From SZUA-22 sp963751695 (GTDB lineage: Bacteria > Bacteroidota > Ignavibacteria > Ignavibacteriales > Melioribacteraceae), in NCBI GenBank assembly GCA_963751695.1, contig CAVVVP010000001.1:186001-250000 (forward strand): DNA of 64,000 bases, written 5' to 3'. The notes under the pieces are model-generated. The model searched no databases. It had not been told where the DNA came from and saw only the letters and a list, made by a program, of their open reading frames with translations. A program made the translations under genes and the position numbers. Each line of letters opens with the position of its first letter. Positions within the stretch are counted from its first letter, which is position 1. Shown here one piece after another: positions 1-8,862 of this stretch.

Positions 1-1132
1 ACCCTTGAGTACATTGACCATTTGAGGTATTTCGTCTATTCTAACTTTTCTGATGAACTTACCTACCTTTGTAATTCTTGGATCATCTTTCTGAGACCAG
101 ACTGGTCCTGATGATTTTTCAGCATCTTGTCTCATCGATCTAAATTTTATAATTCTAAACACTTTTCCATTAAGTCCAGATCTTTCTTGAAGATAAAAAA
201 CTGGACCTTTACTATCAATTTTTATTGCAATAGCTGTAGCGACAATAATTGGAGAACTAACAACTAATAAGAATAAATGAAATCAATATATCTAAAAGAC
301 GTTTTAATTTTTTCTCCCACTCAGGCATTAACTGAGGCATAATATCAATTAGCGGGAATCCGTAAAGTTGAGAAGTTCTTGCCTGGCCACTTATTATTTC
401 ATAAAGATCTGGAATTATTTTTATGGAGACGTTATTAGAATCACATTCAGCAACAACTTCCAGCATGATGTCACCTTCGTGTTTATCGAGGGCTAAAATT
501 ATTTCTGATACGTTATATTCATTTATCACTTGTTTGATATTATGAACAGTATCAACAGCATTAATGCCATTGTGCTGTTTTCCAATATTCTTTTCTTTTA
601 CCGCGGCGTAAGCAACAACATCGATCCCTAATCCCCGGTAACTATTTATCATATCGTGCATGTTTTTAGCTTTGGAATTAAAGCCCACGATAATCGCATT
701 TTTCCTTCCAATTCCTTTTATGAGAAGTCTTCTTTGAATACTTCTTATAACCAATCTTCCAGTTCCGACAAAAGCAATAAGAACCATCCAATAGATCATT
801 ATTAAAAATCTGCTTGACGATGAAACCTCGTTGGTCATGTCATCATACAAAATCATGAAGAAGAGGATGAATATTCCAACAAATGTGGCTTTAAATAGGG
901 TAAGCATTTCATCAAAACGGGAGGAGGCAAACCATGTTCGGTACATTCCGACAAAGGTAAATACGAGCAGCCAAAATAGATAAACCGCTCCCATCGAAAG
1001 GAAAAACACTGGTTGAGTCAGAAGTTGGAATACTCCAGATTCAACTCGAATATAGAAGAAAACAGACCAAGCAAGATTTATTGTTATTAGGTCTGCAACT
1101 ATTATTAATATTTTCTCTAACTGCTTACTCAT
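1..1132 (-). CDS. Undecaprenyl-phosphate sugar phosphotransferase, partial and frameshifted
   Basis: This is a WcaJ/EpsB-type initiating enzyme that would move a sugar phosphate from a UDP-sugar onto undecaprenyl phosphate to start a polysaccharide repeat. The first 291 residues hold about four membrane segments (near residues 8-28, 37-62, 80-98 and 108-128) and a Rossmann-like CoA-binding domain (about 140-270). The frame then stops at 257, but positions 1-256 in the next frame encode the catalytic bacterial sugar-transferase domain, with the conserved KFRSM and RIDEIPQ motifs. A single extra base near 260-272 (frame +1) explains the split. The gene also runs off the left edge of the window, so its C-terminus is missing. 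Family assignment is confident; the sugar used cannot be told. Confidence 0.85.
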
Positions 1133-1242
1133 TAAGGGTTTATGCTCAACAATTTTTTAACTAACAAATATAAGATTTCATTAGTAAATATGTTAAGGTA
1201 TTTAGAAAGGACATAAAGCAATTAAAAGTTTATATTTTACAT

Positions 1243-2442
1243 TTATAGGTTTAACTGTTTGATTACCTTTTCAGAAATGTAATCCCCTATTGCAAGGGAT
1301 GATGTTGCCGCTGGTGATGGCGCATTTAATACATGAATGATGTTTTTCTTTTCAATTAAATAAAAATCATCGACTAGTTTGCCAGACCTTTCACAAGCTT
1401 GCGCACGAACTCCAGCTCCGCCAGTTGTAAGATCATTTTCGGATATTTTTGGAATCAGTTTTTGAAGTGCTTTTACAAATGCTTTTTTACTGAATGATCT
1501 ATAAAACTCTCCAAATCCGGTTCGCCAATATTTTTGAGCGACTTTTAAGAAACCAGGCCAGGATAGTGATTGGAATGTATCTTTAAAGTTAAAACTTGTT
1601 CGAGTATAACCTTCACGCATAAAGGAGAAAACTGCATTTGGTCCAGCCTCCACTCCCCCATCAATCATATTTGTAAAGTGAACACCAAGAAATGGAAAAT
1701 TTGGATCCGGGACTGGATAGATTAATGTTTTTACCAGATGCTTTGCAGAATCTTTTAACTTATAATATTCTCCCCGGAATGGAATTATTCTAACTTTGAC
1801 ATCTTCCTCAGTTAGTAAAGCAACTCTGTCAGACTGCAACCCGGCGCAGCTAATCACAAAATCAGAATCATAAACTTTGGACTTTGTTTTAATTCTTAAC
1901 TTCTGATCTATATTCTCAATGTCCAAAACCTCTTCATTGAATTTTATCTCAACCCCTTTTGAAAGGAGAACTTCTTTCATTTTTTCCGACACGAGTTTAA
2001 AATCAATTATCCCAGTTTGCGGTACAAAAATTCCGGCAATTCCGTTTACGTTTGGCTCAATTTCTTTAAGTTCTGATTCATTAAGCTTCTTTAAGTTTTC
2101 AAGTCCATTTTCAATTCCACGTTGTAATAAGGTTTCGAGGTAAGGAACTTCTTTCTCGTTTGTTGCAACAATTACTTTTCCGCAAAGATTATAAGGTATG
2201 TTCTGCTGATCGCAGAATTCAAGAAGCATCATGTACCCAGCGACACAGTTCTTTGCTTTGAGACTTCCCGGTTTGTAATATATTCCGGAGTGGATTACTC
2301 CGCTATTATTGCCAGTCTGATGTTTTGCAACATCACCTTCTTTTTCAAGAATTGTAATTTTTGCCTCAGGCAGTTTTTCCTTCAACTTTAATGCAGTTGC
2401 AAGCCCAACTATACCTGCGCCGATAATGGTGTAGTTATTCAT
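1243..2442 (-). CDS. lhgO: L-2-hydroxyglutarate oxidase LhgO-like FAD enzyme
   Basis: About 399 residues, the usual length of the LhgO/YgaF family, which oxidises L-2-hydroxyglutarate to 2-oxoglutarate with FAD and is membrane-associated. An N-terminal dinucleotide-binding motif (GAGIVG) lies within the first 15 residues. The family signature HSGIYY follows near residue 50, and a C-terminal GGAGVRAQ segment lies near residue 340. An upstream in-frame TTG at 2448 is possible, but the ATG at 2442 puts the start directly before the FAD strand. It follows a small lipoprotein gene by about 10 bases and is the last co-directional gene before the sugar transferase. Its place inside a polysaccharide locus is unusual, and related D-amino-acid-oxidase-fold enzymes cannot be excluded. 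Confidence 0.8.
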   Translation of the reverse strand: MNNYTIIGAGIVGLATALKLKEKLPEAKITILEKEGDVAKHQTGNNSGVIHSGIYYKPGSLKAKNCVAGYMMLLEFCDQQNIPYNLCGKVIVATNEKEVPYLETLLQRGIENGLENLKKLNESELKEIEPNVNGIAGIFVPQTGIIDFKLVSEKMKEVLLSKGVEIKFNEEVLDIENIDQKLRIKTKSKVYDSDFVISCAGLQSDRVALLTEEDVKVRIIPFRGEYYKLKDSAKHLVKTLIYPVPDPNFPFLGVHFTNMIDGGVEAGPNAVFSFMREGYTRTSFNFKDTFQSLSWPGFLKVAQKYWRTGFGEFYRSFSKKAFVKALQKLIPKISENDLTTGGAGVRAQACERSGKLVDDFYLIEKKNIIHVLNAPSPAATSSLAIGDYISEKVIKQLNL

Positions 2443-2451
2443 TTTCAATGA

Positions 2452-3036
2452 TTATTTCCCAAAATTTGTTCCTAGAAGATCCACATCTGGTCTCCGACCA
2501 GAATTACCAGCAGGACGAATACTCATTCGTCTAATTCCTTTACCATACATAAGTTCAATATCGAATCGACGATAATCCATCCTTTCAATTTCTGCTTTAA
2601 TTACAGAGTATGTGCCATCGATATCATAATATCTTTTTAATGCAATATTAAGATAGAGGTAATTTGGGCCCTCAAAAATTAACCAATTATTACTTGTCTC
2701 CTTAATTAAAAATTGATTTTCTATTTGAGAAAATGATGTATCATAATGTTCAGGAAAAGGTATATAAGAAATTTTTCTTTGAGCTACATCTTCATTAATG
2801 ACAAATATTATTGTGTCATTTTTAGTATGACGGTCAATTACATTCCAATTAATTGTTCCATCATAATCATTCCAATCATAATTAACTCCAGCATAATCGG
2901 TAAACGAAAAGTTCCATGCATTTCCAACCCCAATGGGGAAATAATCATATCCTAAAAATTCTGGTTGTGTACCTGTATCTTCTCTGCAGCTAGAAAGTAC
3001 TAAAATTAAGAATAAGAATATTTGTAGTAGTTTTTT
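2452..3036 (-). CDS. Putative lipoprotein without a recognisable start codon
   Basis: An open frame of about 195 codons ends at the TAA at 2452-2454 and reads back to the end of the upstream T9SS gene. Its N-terminus has two lysines, a hydrophobic stretch and a lipobox (LVLSSC), the classic pattern of an exported lipoprotein. The mature part is rich in aromatic residues and Asp/Asn, and I do not recognise the family. The frame contains no ATG, GTG or TTG before the signal peptide, though a GAGG ribosome-site-like sequence sits at 3045-3048. The start codon is therefore either non-canonical or lost to a base change; the boundary at 3036 is my estimate. It lies between the T9SS gene and lhgO in the same direction and may be co-transcribed with them. 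Confidence 0.6.
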   Translation of the reverse strand, partial: KKLLQIFLFLILVLSSCREDTGTQPEFLGYDYFPIGVGNAWNFSFTDYAGVNYDWNDYDGTINWNVIDRHTKNDTIIFVINEDVAQRKISYIPFPEHYDTSFSQIENQFLIKETSNNWLIFEGPNYLYLNIALKRYYDIDGTYSVIKAEIERMDYRRFDIELMYGKGIRRMSIRPAGNSGRRPDVDLLGTNFGK

Positions 3037-3041
3037 AAAAG

Positions 3042-3300
3042 TTACCTCAGCAAAAGCATTTTCTTAGTTTCAAAAAAACTGCTAGTTCTAAGCTGGTAAA
3101 AATATACTCCGCTATTTAATTCTGAAGCGTCAAACTCAACTTCATAACTTCCAACCGCTTGCTCTTTGTTGACAACTACTGCTACTTCTCTTCCAAGAAC
3201 ATCATAAACATTTAACTGAACTTGTCCGCTCTCTGGAATTGAATAACTAATTGTCGTACTAGGATTAAAAGGATTGGGGTAGTTTTGAGATAGGGAATAA
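3042..3300 (-). repeat. T9SS sorting-domain repeat, copy 1
   Basis: The DNA encoding the sorting domain of the propeller gene is closely similar to 5210-5470 by eye, with long identical stretches such as the segment encoding NPFNPSTTISYSIPE. It is a dispersed coding repeat and a possible recombination site. Confidence 0.7.
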
Positions 3301-5207
3301 TGAGTTGGAACTTTATTATTTCCAATCTCCTTAACAGAGGAAGTAACATTTTTTGTTCTATAAACACCTTCCCCGATGGCATCTTCGTCACAGCAATCTG
3401 AAGTACCAAAATAGACATAACCACATCTATCTATAGCTAAAGAAGTTATGTATCCAGATGATGTTATACTGCGTTCCCAATTTTCCCCACCATCATCTGA
3501 ATAGTATACACTTCTTCCTGTAGAGGCAAAAATTTCATCATCATTATTTACTGCCATATTTGTAACTATGTCCAGACACCTAAATGCTGGTTCCCAATTT
3601 TGGCCCTCATTTACTGACCTATAAATTATGCCGCCTGCACCTGCATCATCTCCACAGATAAACATTTTTTTATCTGAGGTCATAACAAAAGACTGAATAT
3701 TAATATATATTGAATCGAGTAAATAGAAATCCCAATTCTCTCCGCCATCATTGGAAAAGAAGAATTTAGGTTTTGTCTGATAATAATAACCGCCCGCAGC
3801 AAATACTTGACTTTCACCGTACGAACCTAATCCGTAAAATATCGCATTATTAATTTTAAGTTCCCACGTTTCACCCAAATCTTTGGAATAATAAACTTGA
3901 TTTTTAAATGATACATATATTTTATCACTATCGTCACTATAAAGTGTTATGTTCCCAACATTTTTACTAAAGACTTCTGTTGCTTCATCGAAAAAGGGAA
4001 ATTTCATTTTGTAAATTTTGTTAGGAGTTGAATAGAAATAATCTCCCGTTGAAGTTTCTGCAATAGAATTGATGTCTTTGGGAATGCTTTTTCTTGGCAC
4101 AAATTTATAATGACCATCAGGATATTCATCACCTCTGTGGGTATAATTATCAGTTACAGCAATTGTTGTACTACTAGTTTTTAAACCTAAAATTTTCACG
4201 TTATCTGCTAGCCCTATAGGATGAAGGCTACAACAAACAGAATTTTCATCTCCAAATAATAATGAAGGATAATCCTCTCCAAGAATCATATAAGATGGGT
4301 TGTCAGATTGTAAATGTCTTATGTATCTAACAAGTTCGCCCCCTGGAATATTTTCATCTATATTAATCCAATTATTGCACTCAGTCCCACCAGATAAATA
4401 ACCATTTTCAAGAGTTGAAATAACTACTATATCGTTAACCAATATTGTAAACGAATTAACTTTAACATTATTTTGATTAGGACATTCAGTCCAGTCTTTT
4501 CCATTTTGAGAAGAATAAATTTTATAATTCGCTAATGCATAGGACATTCCAATACTATTGGTTTCTACTTTTTCAATATTAGTTATTGTTGTGAGCCGAG
4601 AAAATGTATTTCCCCCATCTTCAGAAAAAAATGTAGTGTCCTGATCATTTACATAAAGAAAATTTGCATTATTAGAAACTAACTTAGTACCAGAGTCTCT
4701 AAACGTATAGATAAAGTTATTAAACGTATAAACCATATTCCAAGTTGTTCCTTCATCTTCACTTCTTAATAGATCTCCGCCTACATCAACCCCCAAAATA
4801 AAAGATGAAGATGAATCATGATTGATATGTGCAATAGATATTATCCAACTATCACTCGTTTTTTCCCAACTGGCACCCATATCTTCAGTTTTAAAAACAC
4901 CCAAAGGCATAAAGCCATCAAGAGCGGCATAGATATTACCCCTAACATCAGAACACATTCCAAGAATTCCCATGGAATTTGGAAGCCCAGCACTTATAAT
5001 TTTTGCTTCGTATTCATCTTTTGGTATTAGCCAAATAGTATTATTTACAGCAGAACCAGCTAGAATATTATTCTGATTATCGTTAATAAAAACAGAAATT
5101 TCTCCTCCAGGAGGGCCATATAATTTTTCCCACACAATCTCTTGAGAAAGAATAGTGAGATAGACTAGTACCTGAAATAAAAAGGAGATTAAAACAATTT
5201 TTTTCAT
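3042..5207 (-). CDS. T9SS-exported BNR/sortilin-type beta-propeller protein
   Basis: 721 residues. A signal peptide (about residues 1-21) is followed by repeated Asp-box motifs of the form SxDGGxxW (for example SEDGG, SNDGG and SDDGG), which mark BNR/VPS10-like beta-propeller blades. The last 80 or so residues are a type IX secretion sorting domain beginning at YSLSQNYPNPFNP and ending in KKMLLLR. It should be exported through the outer membrane and attached to the surface or released. Such propellers commonly bind glycans or proteins; no catalytic residues of sialidases are evident. The start ATG lies two bases downstream of the stop of the neighbouring T9SS gene, so the two are probably one transcript. 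Confidence 0.85.
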   Translation of the reverse strand: MKKIVLISFLFQVLVYLTILSQEIVWEKLYGPPGGEISVFINDNQNNILAGSAVNNTIWLIPKDEYEAKIISAGLPNSMGILGMCSDVRGNIYAALDGFMPLGVFKTEDMGASWEKTSDSWIISIAHINHDSSSSFILGVDVGGDLLRSEDEGTTWNMVYTFNNFIYTFRDSGTKLVSNNANFLYVNDQDTTFFSEDGGNTFSRLTTITNIEKVETNSIGMSYALANYKIYSSQNGKDWTECPNQNNVKVNSFTILVNDIVVISTLENGYLSGGTECNNWINIDENIPGGELVRYIRHLQSDNPSYMILGEDYPSLLFGDENSVCCSLHPIGLADNVKILGLKTSSTTIAVTDNYTHRGDEYPDGHYKFVPRKSIPKDINSIAETSTGDYFYSTPNKIYKMKFPFFDEATEVFSKNVGNITLYSDDSDKIYVSFKNQVYYSKDLGETWELKINNAIFYGLGSYGESQVFAAGGYYYQTKPKFFFSNDGGENWDFYLLDSIYINIQSFVMTSDKKMFICGDDAGAGGIIYRSVNEGQNWEPAFRCLDIVTNMAVNNDDEIFASTGRSVYYSDDGGENWERSITSSGYITSLAIDRCGYVYFGTSDCCDEDAIGEGVYRTKNVTSSVKEIGNNKVPTHYSLSQNYPNPFNPSTTISYSIPESGQVQLNVYDVLGREVAVVVNKEQAVGSYEVEFDASELNSGVYFYQLRTSSFFETKKMLLLR

Positions 5208-5209
5208 AT

Positions 5210-5470
5210 CTATTTTACCAACACCATTTTCTTTGTTTCCATATAACTATCTGCTTTCAGTTGGTAAAAATAAATCCCGCTATTTAATTCAGAGGCGTCA
5301 AACTTAACCTCATAACTGCCAGCTGTTTGCTCTTTGTTTACAAGTGTCTTTACTTCTCTTCCAAGTATATCAAATACTTTAAGTTGAACCGCCCCTTGTT
5401 CTGGAATTGAATAACTAATTGTTGTACTTGGATTAAACGGGTTTGGATAGTTTTGGGAAAGAGAATATTC
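5210..5470 (-). repeat. T9SS sorting-domain repeat, copy 2
   Basis: Coding repeat matching 3042-3300 over most of its length at the DNA level. A third, clearly diverged sorting domain of the same family ends the gene at 41649-44372. Confidence 0.7.
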
Positions 5471-6502
5471 TCTAGGACGAAATTTCATCTGATCAATCTG
5501 TGTTGTTTCACCATGTGTATTTCTTAGAATGTAAAATCCCTCTGTAACATCTAAAATATAGAAAATATCTCCTTTGGAAATAATTCCGGTATAATTGTGA
5601 TTACTGTAATTATACGACAAATTAATTTTTTCTGTATGACCTATTTGGGTAGGATTTGCTAAATCATCAATATCCAAAATTCTTGGATGATCAAAATTTA
5701 CACCAATGTAACAATATTTATTGTCAGCATATACTCCATTAATTTCTCTCTGAATCTTAAAGTTTCCCAGTTCTGTTGGAGAAAAAGGATTATAGAGATC
5801 GATTATTCTTAATCCATTTCCTGAGTTTGCAACGAATAGATAGTTCTCAGTAAAGTGAAATTGAGATATCCCATATCCAAAATCAATTTTCGAAATTAAC
5901 CTCAAAGTATCTAGATCCGAATATTCAAAAACGTTCACTGAGTACATTTCCGAAACACAGAATAAATTTTCATTTCCACTAATATTCGTAAGCATCATTC
6001 CGTGTGGTTTATTATAAGAGTGGATTAATAGTTTTTGATTTATATCCGAGATATCAAATAATAGTATTCTTGACCAAGTCCAGTTATCGGTTACCCATTC
6101 TGTGGTATAAAGTATATGATCCTTAACTAATACATCATATGTTTCTCCTTCAACATGATAATTTGTTAATAGTTGAGGTTCGCTAGGAACAGAAAGATCA
6201 TATATATTTACTCCATTTGTTCCATCTGCTAGGAATAGTAATTCCTTATCAATGTACATTCCTCGTGCAGCACCATCAGTTTGTATTGAGTCAATAATTA
6301 TAGGATCACCCAAATTATTAGCATCAATTACAAATATGTGTTTATCATTAGATATATATACGTAATTCTTATATTCACATAAATCCCACCCATTTTTTAT
6401 CGGGAGACTATTTAGCAGCTCACAGTTTACTTCACTTTGGGCATTAGAATTTATTGAAGTAAATATTAGTATAAAAAATGTATACGTAAATTTTTTAAGC
6501 AT
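5210..6502 (-). CDS. T9SS-exported LVIVD-repeat protein
   Basis: 430 residues. A signal peptide (about 1-21) precedes several LVIVD-type repeats, visible as recurring segments such as GVNIYDLSVPSEP, GLRIIDLYNPFSP and HPRILDIDDLANP, which form a beta-propeller. The C-terminal 80 residues are a T9SS sorting domain ending in KKMVLVK. The protein is predicted to sit on the cell surface or be released. It is the first of two adjacent exported propeller genes, and a 320-base non-coding stretch upstream probably carries their promoter. No enzymatic motif is seen; a role as a surface binding or structural protein is inference. Confidence 0.85.
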   Translation of the reverse strand: MLKKFTYTFFILIFTSINSNAQSEVNCELLNSLPIKNGWDLCEYKNYVYISNDKHIFVIDANNLGDPIIIDSIQTDGAARGMYIDKELLFLADGTNGVNIYDLSVPSEPQLLTNYHVEGETYDVLVKDHILYTTEWVTDNWTWSRILLFDISDINQKLLIHSYNKPHGMMLTNISGNENLFCVSEMYSVNVFEYSDLDTLRLISKIDFGYGISQFHFTENYLFVANSGNGLRIIDLYNPFSPTELGNFKIQREINGVYADNKYCYIGVNFDHPRILDIDDLANPTQIGHTEKINLSYNYSNHNYTGIISKGDIFYILDVTEGFYILRNTHGETTQIDQMKFRPREYSLSQNYPNPFNPSTTISYSIPEQGAVQLKVFDILGREVKTLVNKEQTAGSYEVKFDASELNSGIYFYQLKADSYMETKKMVLVK

Positions 6503-6822
6503 GGATCAATTATATAAATTGTTGACTAAAATTATCTGACTTCTCTAAAATTTACTGATATCTAATTAGGATTCCCATCCAAGTCCTAAGTTTAGATTTT
6601 ATTGTTTAGTCAGATTCAGCAATAATTTTGCATACCTATAGTAAAAGATATTTGCCTCTATTTATTATTTTATAATAAATATAAAATTATCAAATATCAA
6701 TGTAATTTAGGTTACTTATAGTTTGAATTTAGTGGTTTGTGATCTACAACACAGAAGAGCCAGAGAAAACTAGGTTTCTATTCTGCTGATATCTGAAGAT
6801 GTCTGGAATTTTATACTAAGTC
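6503..6822. other. Intergenic stretch of 320 bases, no gene seen
   Basis: AT-rich sequence between the start of the LVIVD-repeat gene and the end of a lyase-like lipoprotein gene. I see no open frame, tRNA, strong hairpin or repeat. It must hold the leader of the T9SS gene pair and the 3' end of the upstream transcript, but I cannot point to a promoter motif. Confidence 0.5.
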
Positions 6823-7629
6823 TCATCTTAAAATTTGACGAATTTTAACATCTGCGTAGTAGATAGTTTGTGTATTTTTAATTTTGTCGTCGAAATACAT
6901 TCCTAACTTAAAATAGTTACCCTCATTATTTAGTAGTGTGGGGGTGTAATACTTATTATCAGTTCCATTATCTTTAGTGATCGGCTTATCATTAACAAAT
7001 GCTTCGACATATCCATCGGTACCTTGGGACCATTTCGCTAATAATTTAATATTGTACCATTCATCCCTTTTTATCTTGAATCTACCGACTTTGTCACTCT
7101 TTTTAACTTTGTTATTTATATAGAGAATACACTCTTGATCTCGAATTGTGAAAGAAACTACCGGTGGATTTCCCTTATAAGTTTTCCAAGTTTCTCCTTC
7201 AGAGAAATTAGGGTAATCATGAAATTGTTGGATGATTTGAACGAGAGGACTAAATGTATAGCTTTTATCCAATTTAAAAGAGAATTCATATTGCCATTCC
7301 GTACCAGGAAGGGCGCAATCCACTTTTACAAGTTCAACCCTATGCCCGTTTTTTATCCTCTCACCACCTCTAAGTGTAAATTTGGCAATACGTTTATTCT
7401 CACTTGCTTCATTTACAATTTTTATAGAAGAATCAGATGCAACCTCAACTCCCCATCCGGCAAGACTATCATTAGAAAAATCTCCGTTTTCCAATATGCT
7501 GTCAGTAAGAATATAGCTTTGGCTAGAGCACGAGTAGAGCAGTGCTGTGAATAATAACAGAATACTAATCCGTGAACCTAATTTTTTAATTTTATTAAAT
7601 ATTTGATTGCTTTCTACGTATTCCATCAT
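6823..7629 (-). CDS. Polysaccharide-lyase-like lipoprotein
   Basis: 268 residues. An N-terminal signal with lipobox (LLYSC near residue 34) indicates a lipid-anchored envelope protein. The mature part resembles the heparin-lyase/PL20-like jelly-roll family (polysaccharide lyase, PF14099-type). It shows a GHRVEL motif, a QQFHDYP segment and a C-terminal NYFKLGMYFD strand, in that order. A second protein with the same domain is encoded at 10138-11494. The start ATG overlaps the TGA of the upstream glycosyltransferase gene by four bases (ATGA), which implies translational coupling. It may trim or release the polysaccharide made by this locus. Substrate and activity are inference, and a carbohydrate-binding role is the main alternative. 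Confidence 0.7.
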   Translation of the reverse strand: MMEYVESNQIFNKIKKLGSRISILLLFTALLYSCSSQSYILTDSILENGDFSNDSLAGWGVEVASDSSIKIVNEASENKRIAKFTLRGGERIKNGHRVELVKVDCALPGTEWQYEFSFKLDKSYTFSPLVQIIQQFHDYPNFSEGETWKTYKGNPPVVSFTIRDQECILYINNKVKKSDKVGRFKIKRDEWYNIKLLAKWSQGTDGYVEAFVNDKPITKDNGTDNKYYTPTLLNNEGNYFKLGMYFDDKIKNTQTIYYADVKIRQILR

Positions 7630-8861
7630 AATATTTTCTCAACAATTTTTAATAGATTTTGCGATTGCTTCTTCCTATCGAAATTTTCAACAACAAAGGT
7701 CCTTGCTTCATGCTTTCTTTCCATACTAGGTGGATTATCTAATAAGTCAACAATTGCACTTGAGTATTCATTCACATTTCCAGCGTTTGTAATTTTACCA
7801 AATTTGCACCTGTTAAATATTTGCCCAATCTCAGTACCGTCTATTGTTGAAATAACCACCGGAATACCCGCTGCCCAACTTTCAAAGCATTTTACAGGAA
7901 TATTTCCACCAGTATCTGATGAGATAAATTTACGAGGAATTAAACTAATGCTACATATAGGAAGAAGTTCCGCAATTTCTTCGATTGAAAGCGAATCGAT
8001 AATAGAAAAGTCAATTTTTCCCTCTAGGCGACCAATTGCCTCATCACGCTGGCTTCCACTTCCAACAGAAATAAAGTGGAACTTTTCTTTTACATTTGAA
8101 ATTTGGACCAACGAATCAATTAATAAGTCTATATCGTTCATGCCTAAATTAAACCAGCCAAAATATATAATAACTTGTTTATTTGGCGATAGATTATACT
8201 TTCTATAAATCGATTCCCTCTCTCCATCAATAATAATTCTGATTTTCTCAGTATCAGCACCGTTATAAATAACTGAAATTTTGTCCATGTCAATTGACTT
8301 TCTAATCAAATTTTCTTTGTCACCAATTGCTGTTACTATTATCTCATCTGAATTTCTAAGAATAAAACTCTCAATAAATTTTAATCCTTTTATCATAGAT
8401 TTATTATTAAGTATTCCAAGCTCAATTCCAATGTCAGGCCAAATATCTCTAATATCTAATATAAATTTTGCATTTCTAAATTTTGAGATGATTAACGAGG
8501 CCATCGGTGTAAATAAAGGTGGCGTAGAAGAAATTACGATATCAGGCTTAAAAGAATCAAAACTTAAATGAAACAATATCGAAATAAAAAAAGATATGTA
8601 AGAAAAAAAGCGAGTGATTACGGAGTCTTTTGATGGTATGAAAATGTAGAGATATTTTTGTACAAACCAAGAGTCTTGTTTCTTATCTGAAGTTGGTTTA
8701 TACCCCTCAGTAATTCCATAACTGGGATTAGGTGCAACAACTTTAACATTGTAGTTTCCAGTATTCAATGCCTCCACAAAGTATTTCATTCTAATCGACG
8801 CTGCACCAGTTTCAGGTGGGAAAAAATGAGTAACGACTAATATGTTTTTCTTCGAGTTCAT
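7626..8861 (-). CDS. Glycosyltransferase, GT4 family
   Basis: 411 residues, a GT-B fold enzyme of the WbuB-like branch of family GT4. The N-terminal domain opens with the strand ILVVTHFFPPETGAAS. The C-terminal half carries the nucleotide-sugar binding region: IIYFGWFNLG, SVGSGSQRDE, and the PVKCFESWAAGIPVV segment with its conserved Glu. It is a cytosolic or membrane-face enzyme adding one sugar to the lipid-linked repeat. Its stop overlaps the lipoprotein start downstream by four bases, and its ATG lies one base from the stop of the upstream glycosyltransferase, so the three genes are tightly coupled. Donor and acceptor cannot be told from sequence. Confidence 0.88.
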   Translation of the reverse strand: MNSKKNILVVTHFFPPETGAASIRMKYFVEALNTGNYNVKVVAPNPSYGITEGYKPTSDKKQDSWFVQKYLYIFIPSKDSVITRFFSYISFFISILFHLSFDSFKPDIVISSTPPLFTPMASLIISKFRNAKFILDIRDIWPDIGIELGILNNKSMIKGLKFIESFILRNSDEIIVTAIGDKENLIRKSIDMDKISVIYNGADTEKIRIIIDGERESIYRKYNLSPNKQVIIYFGWFNLGMNDIDLLIDSLVQISNVKEKFHFISVGSGSQRDEAIGRLEGKIDFSIIDSLSIEEIAELLPICSISLIPRKFISSDTGGNIPVKCFESWAAGIPVVISTIDGTEIGQIFNRCKFGKITNAGNVNEYSSAIVDLLDNPPSMERKHEARTFVVENFDRKKQSQNLLKIVEKIL

Positions 8862-8862
8862 T

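Noticed and set aside
7603..8208. A 201-codon open frame on the plus strand
   Set aside because: It lies antisense to an intact GT4 glycosyltransferase gene with clear family motifs. It has no ribosome site and no recognisable domain.
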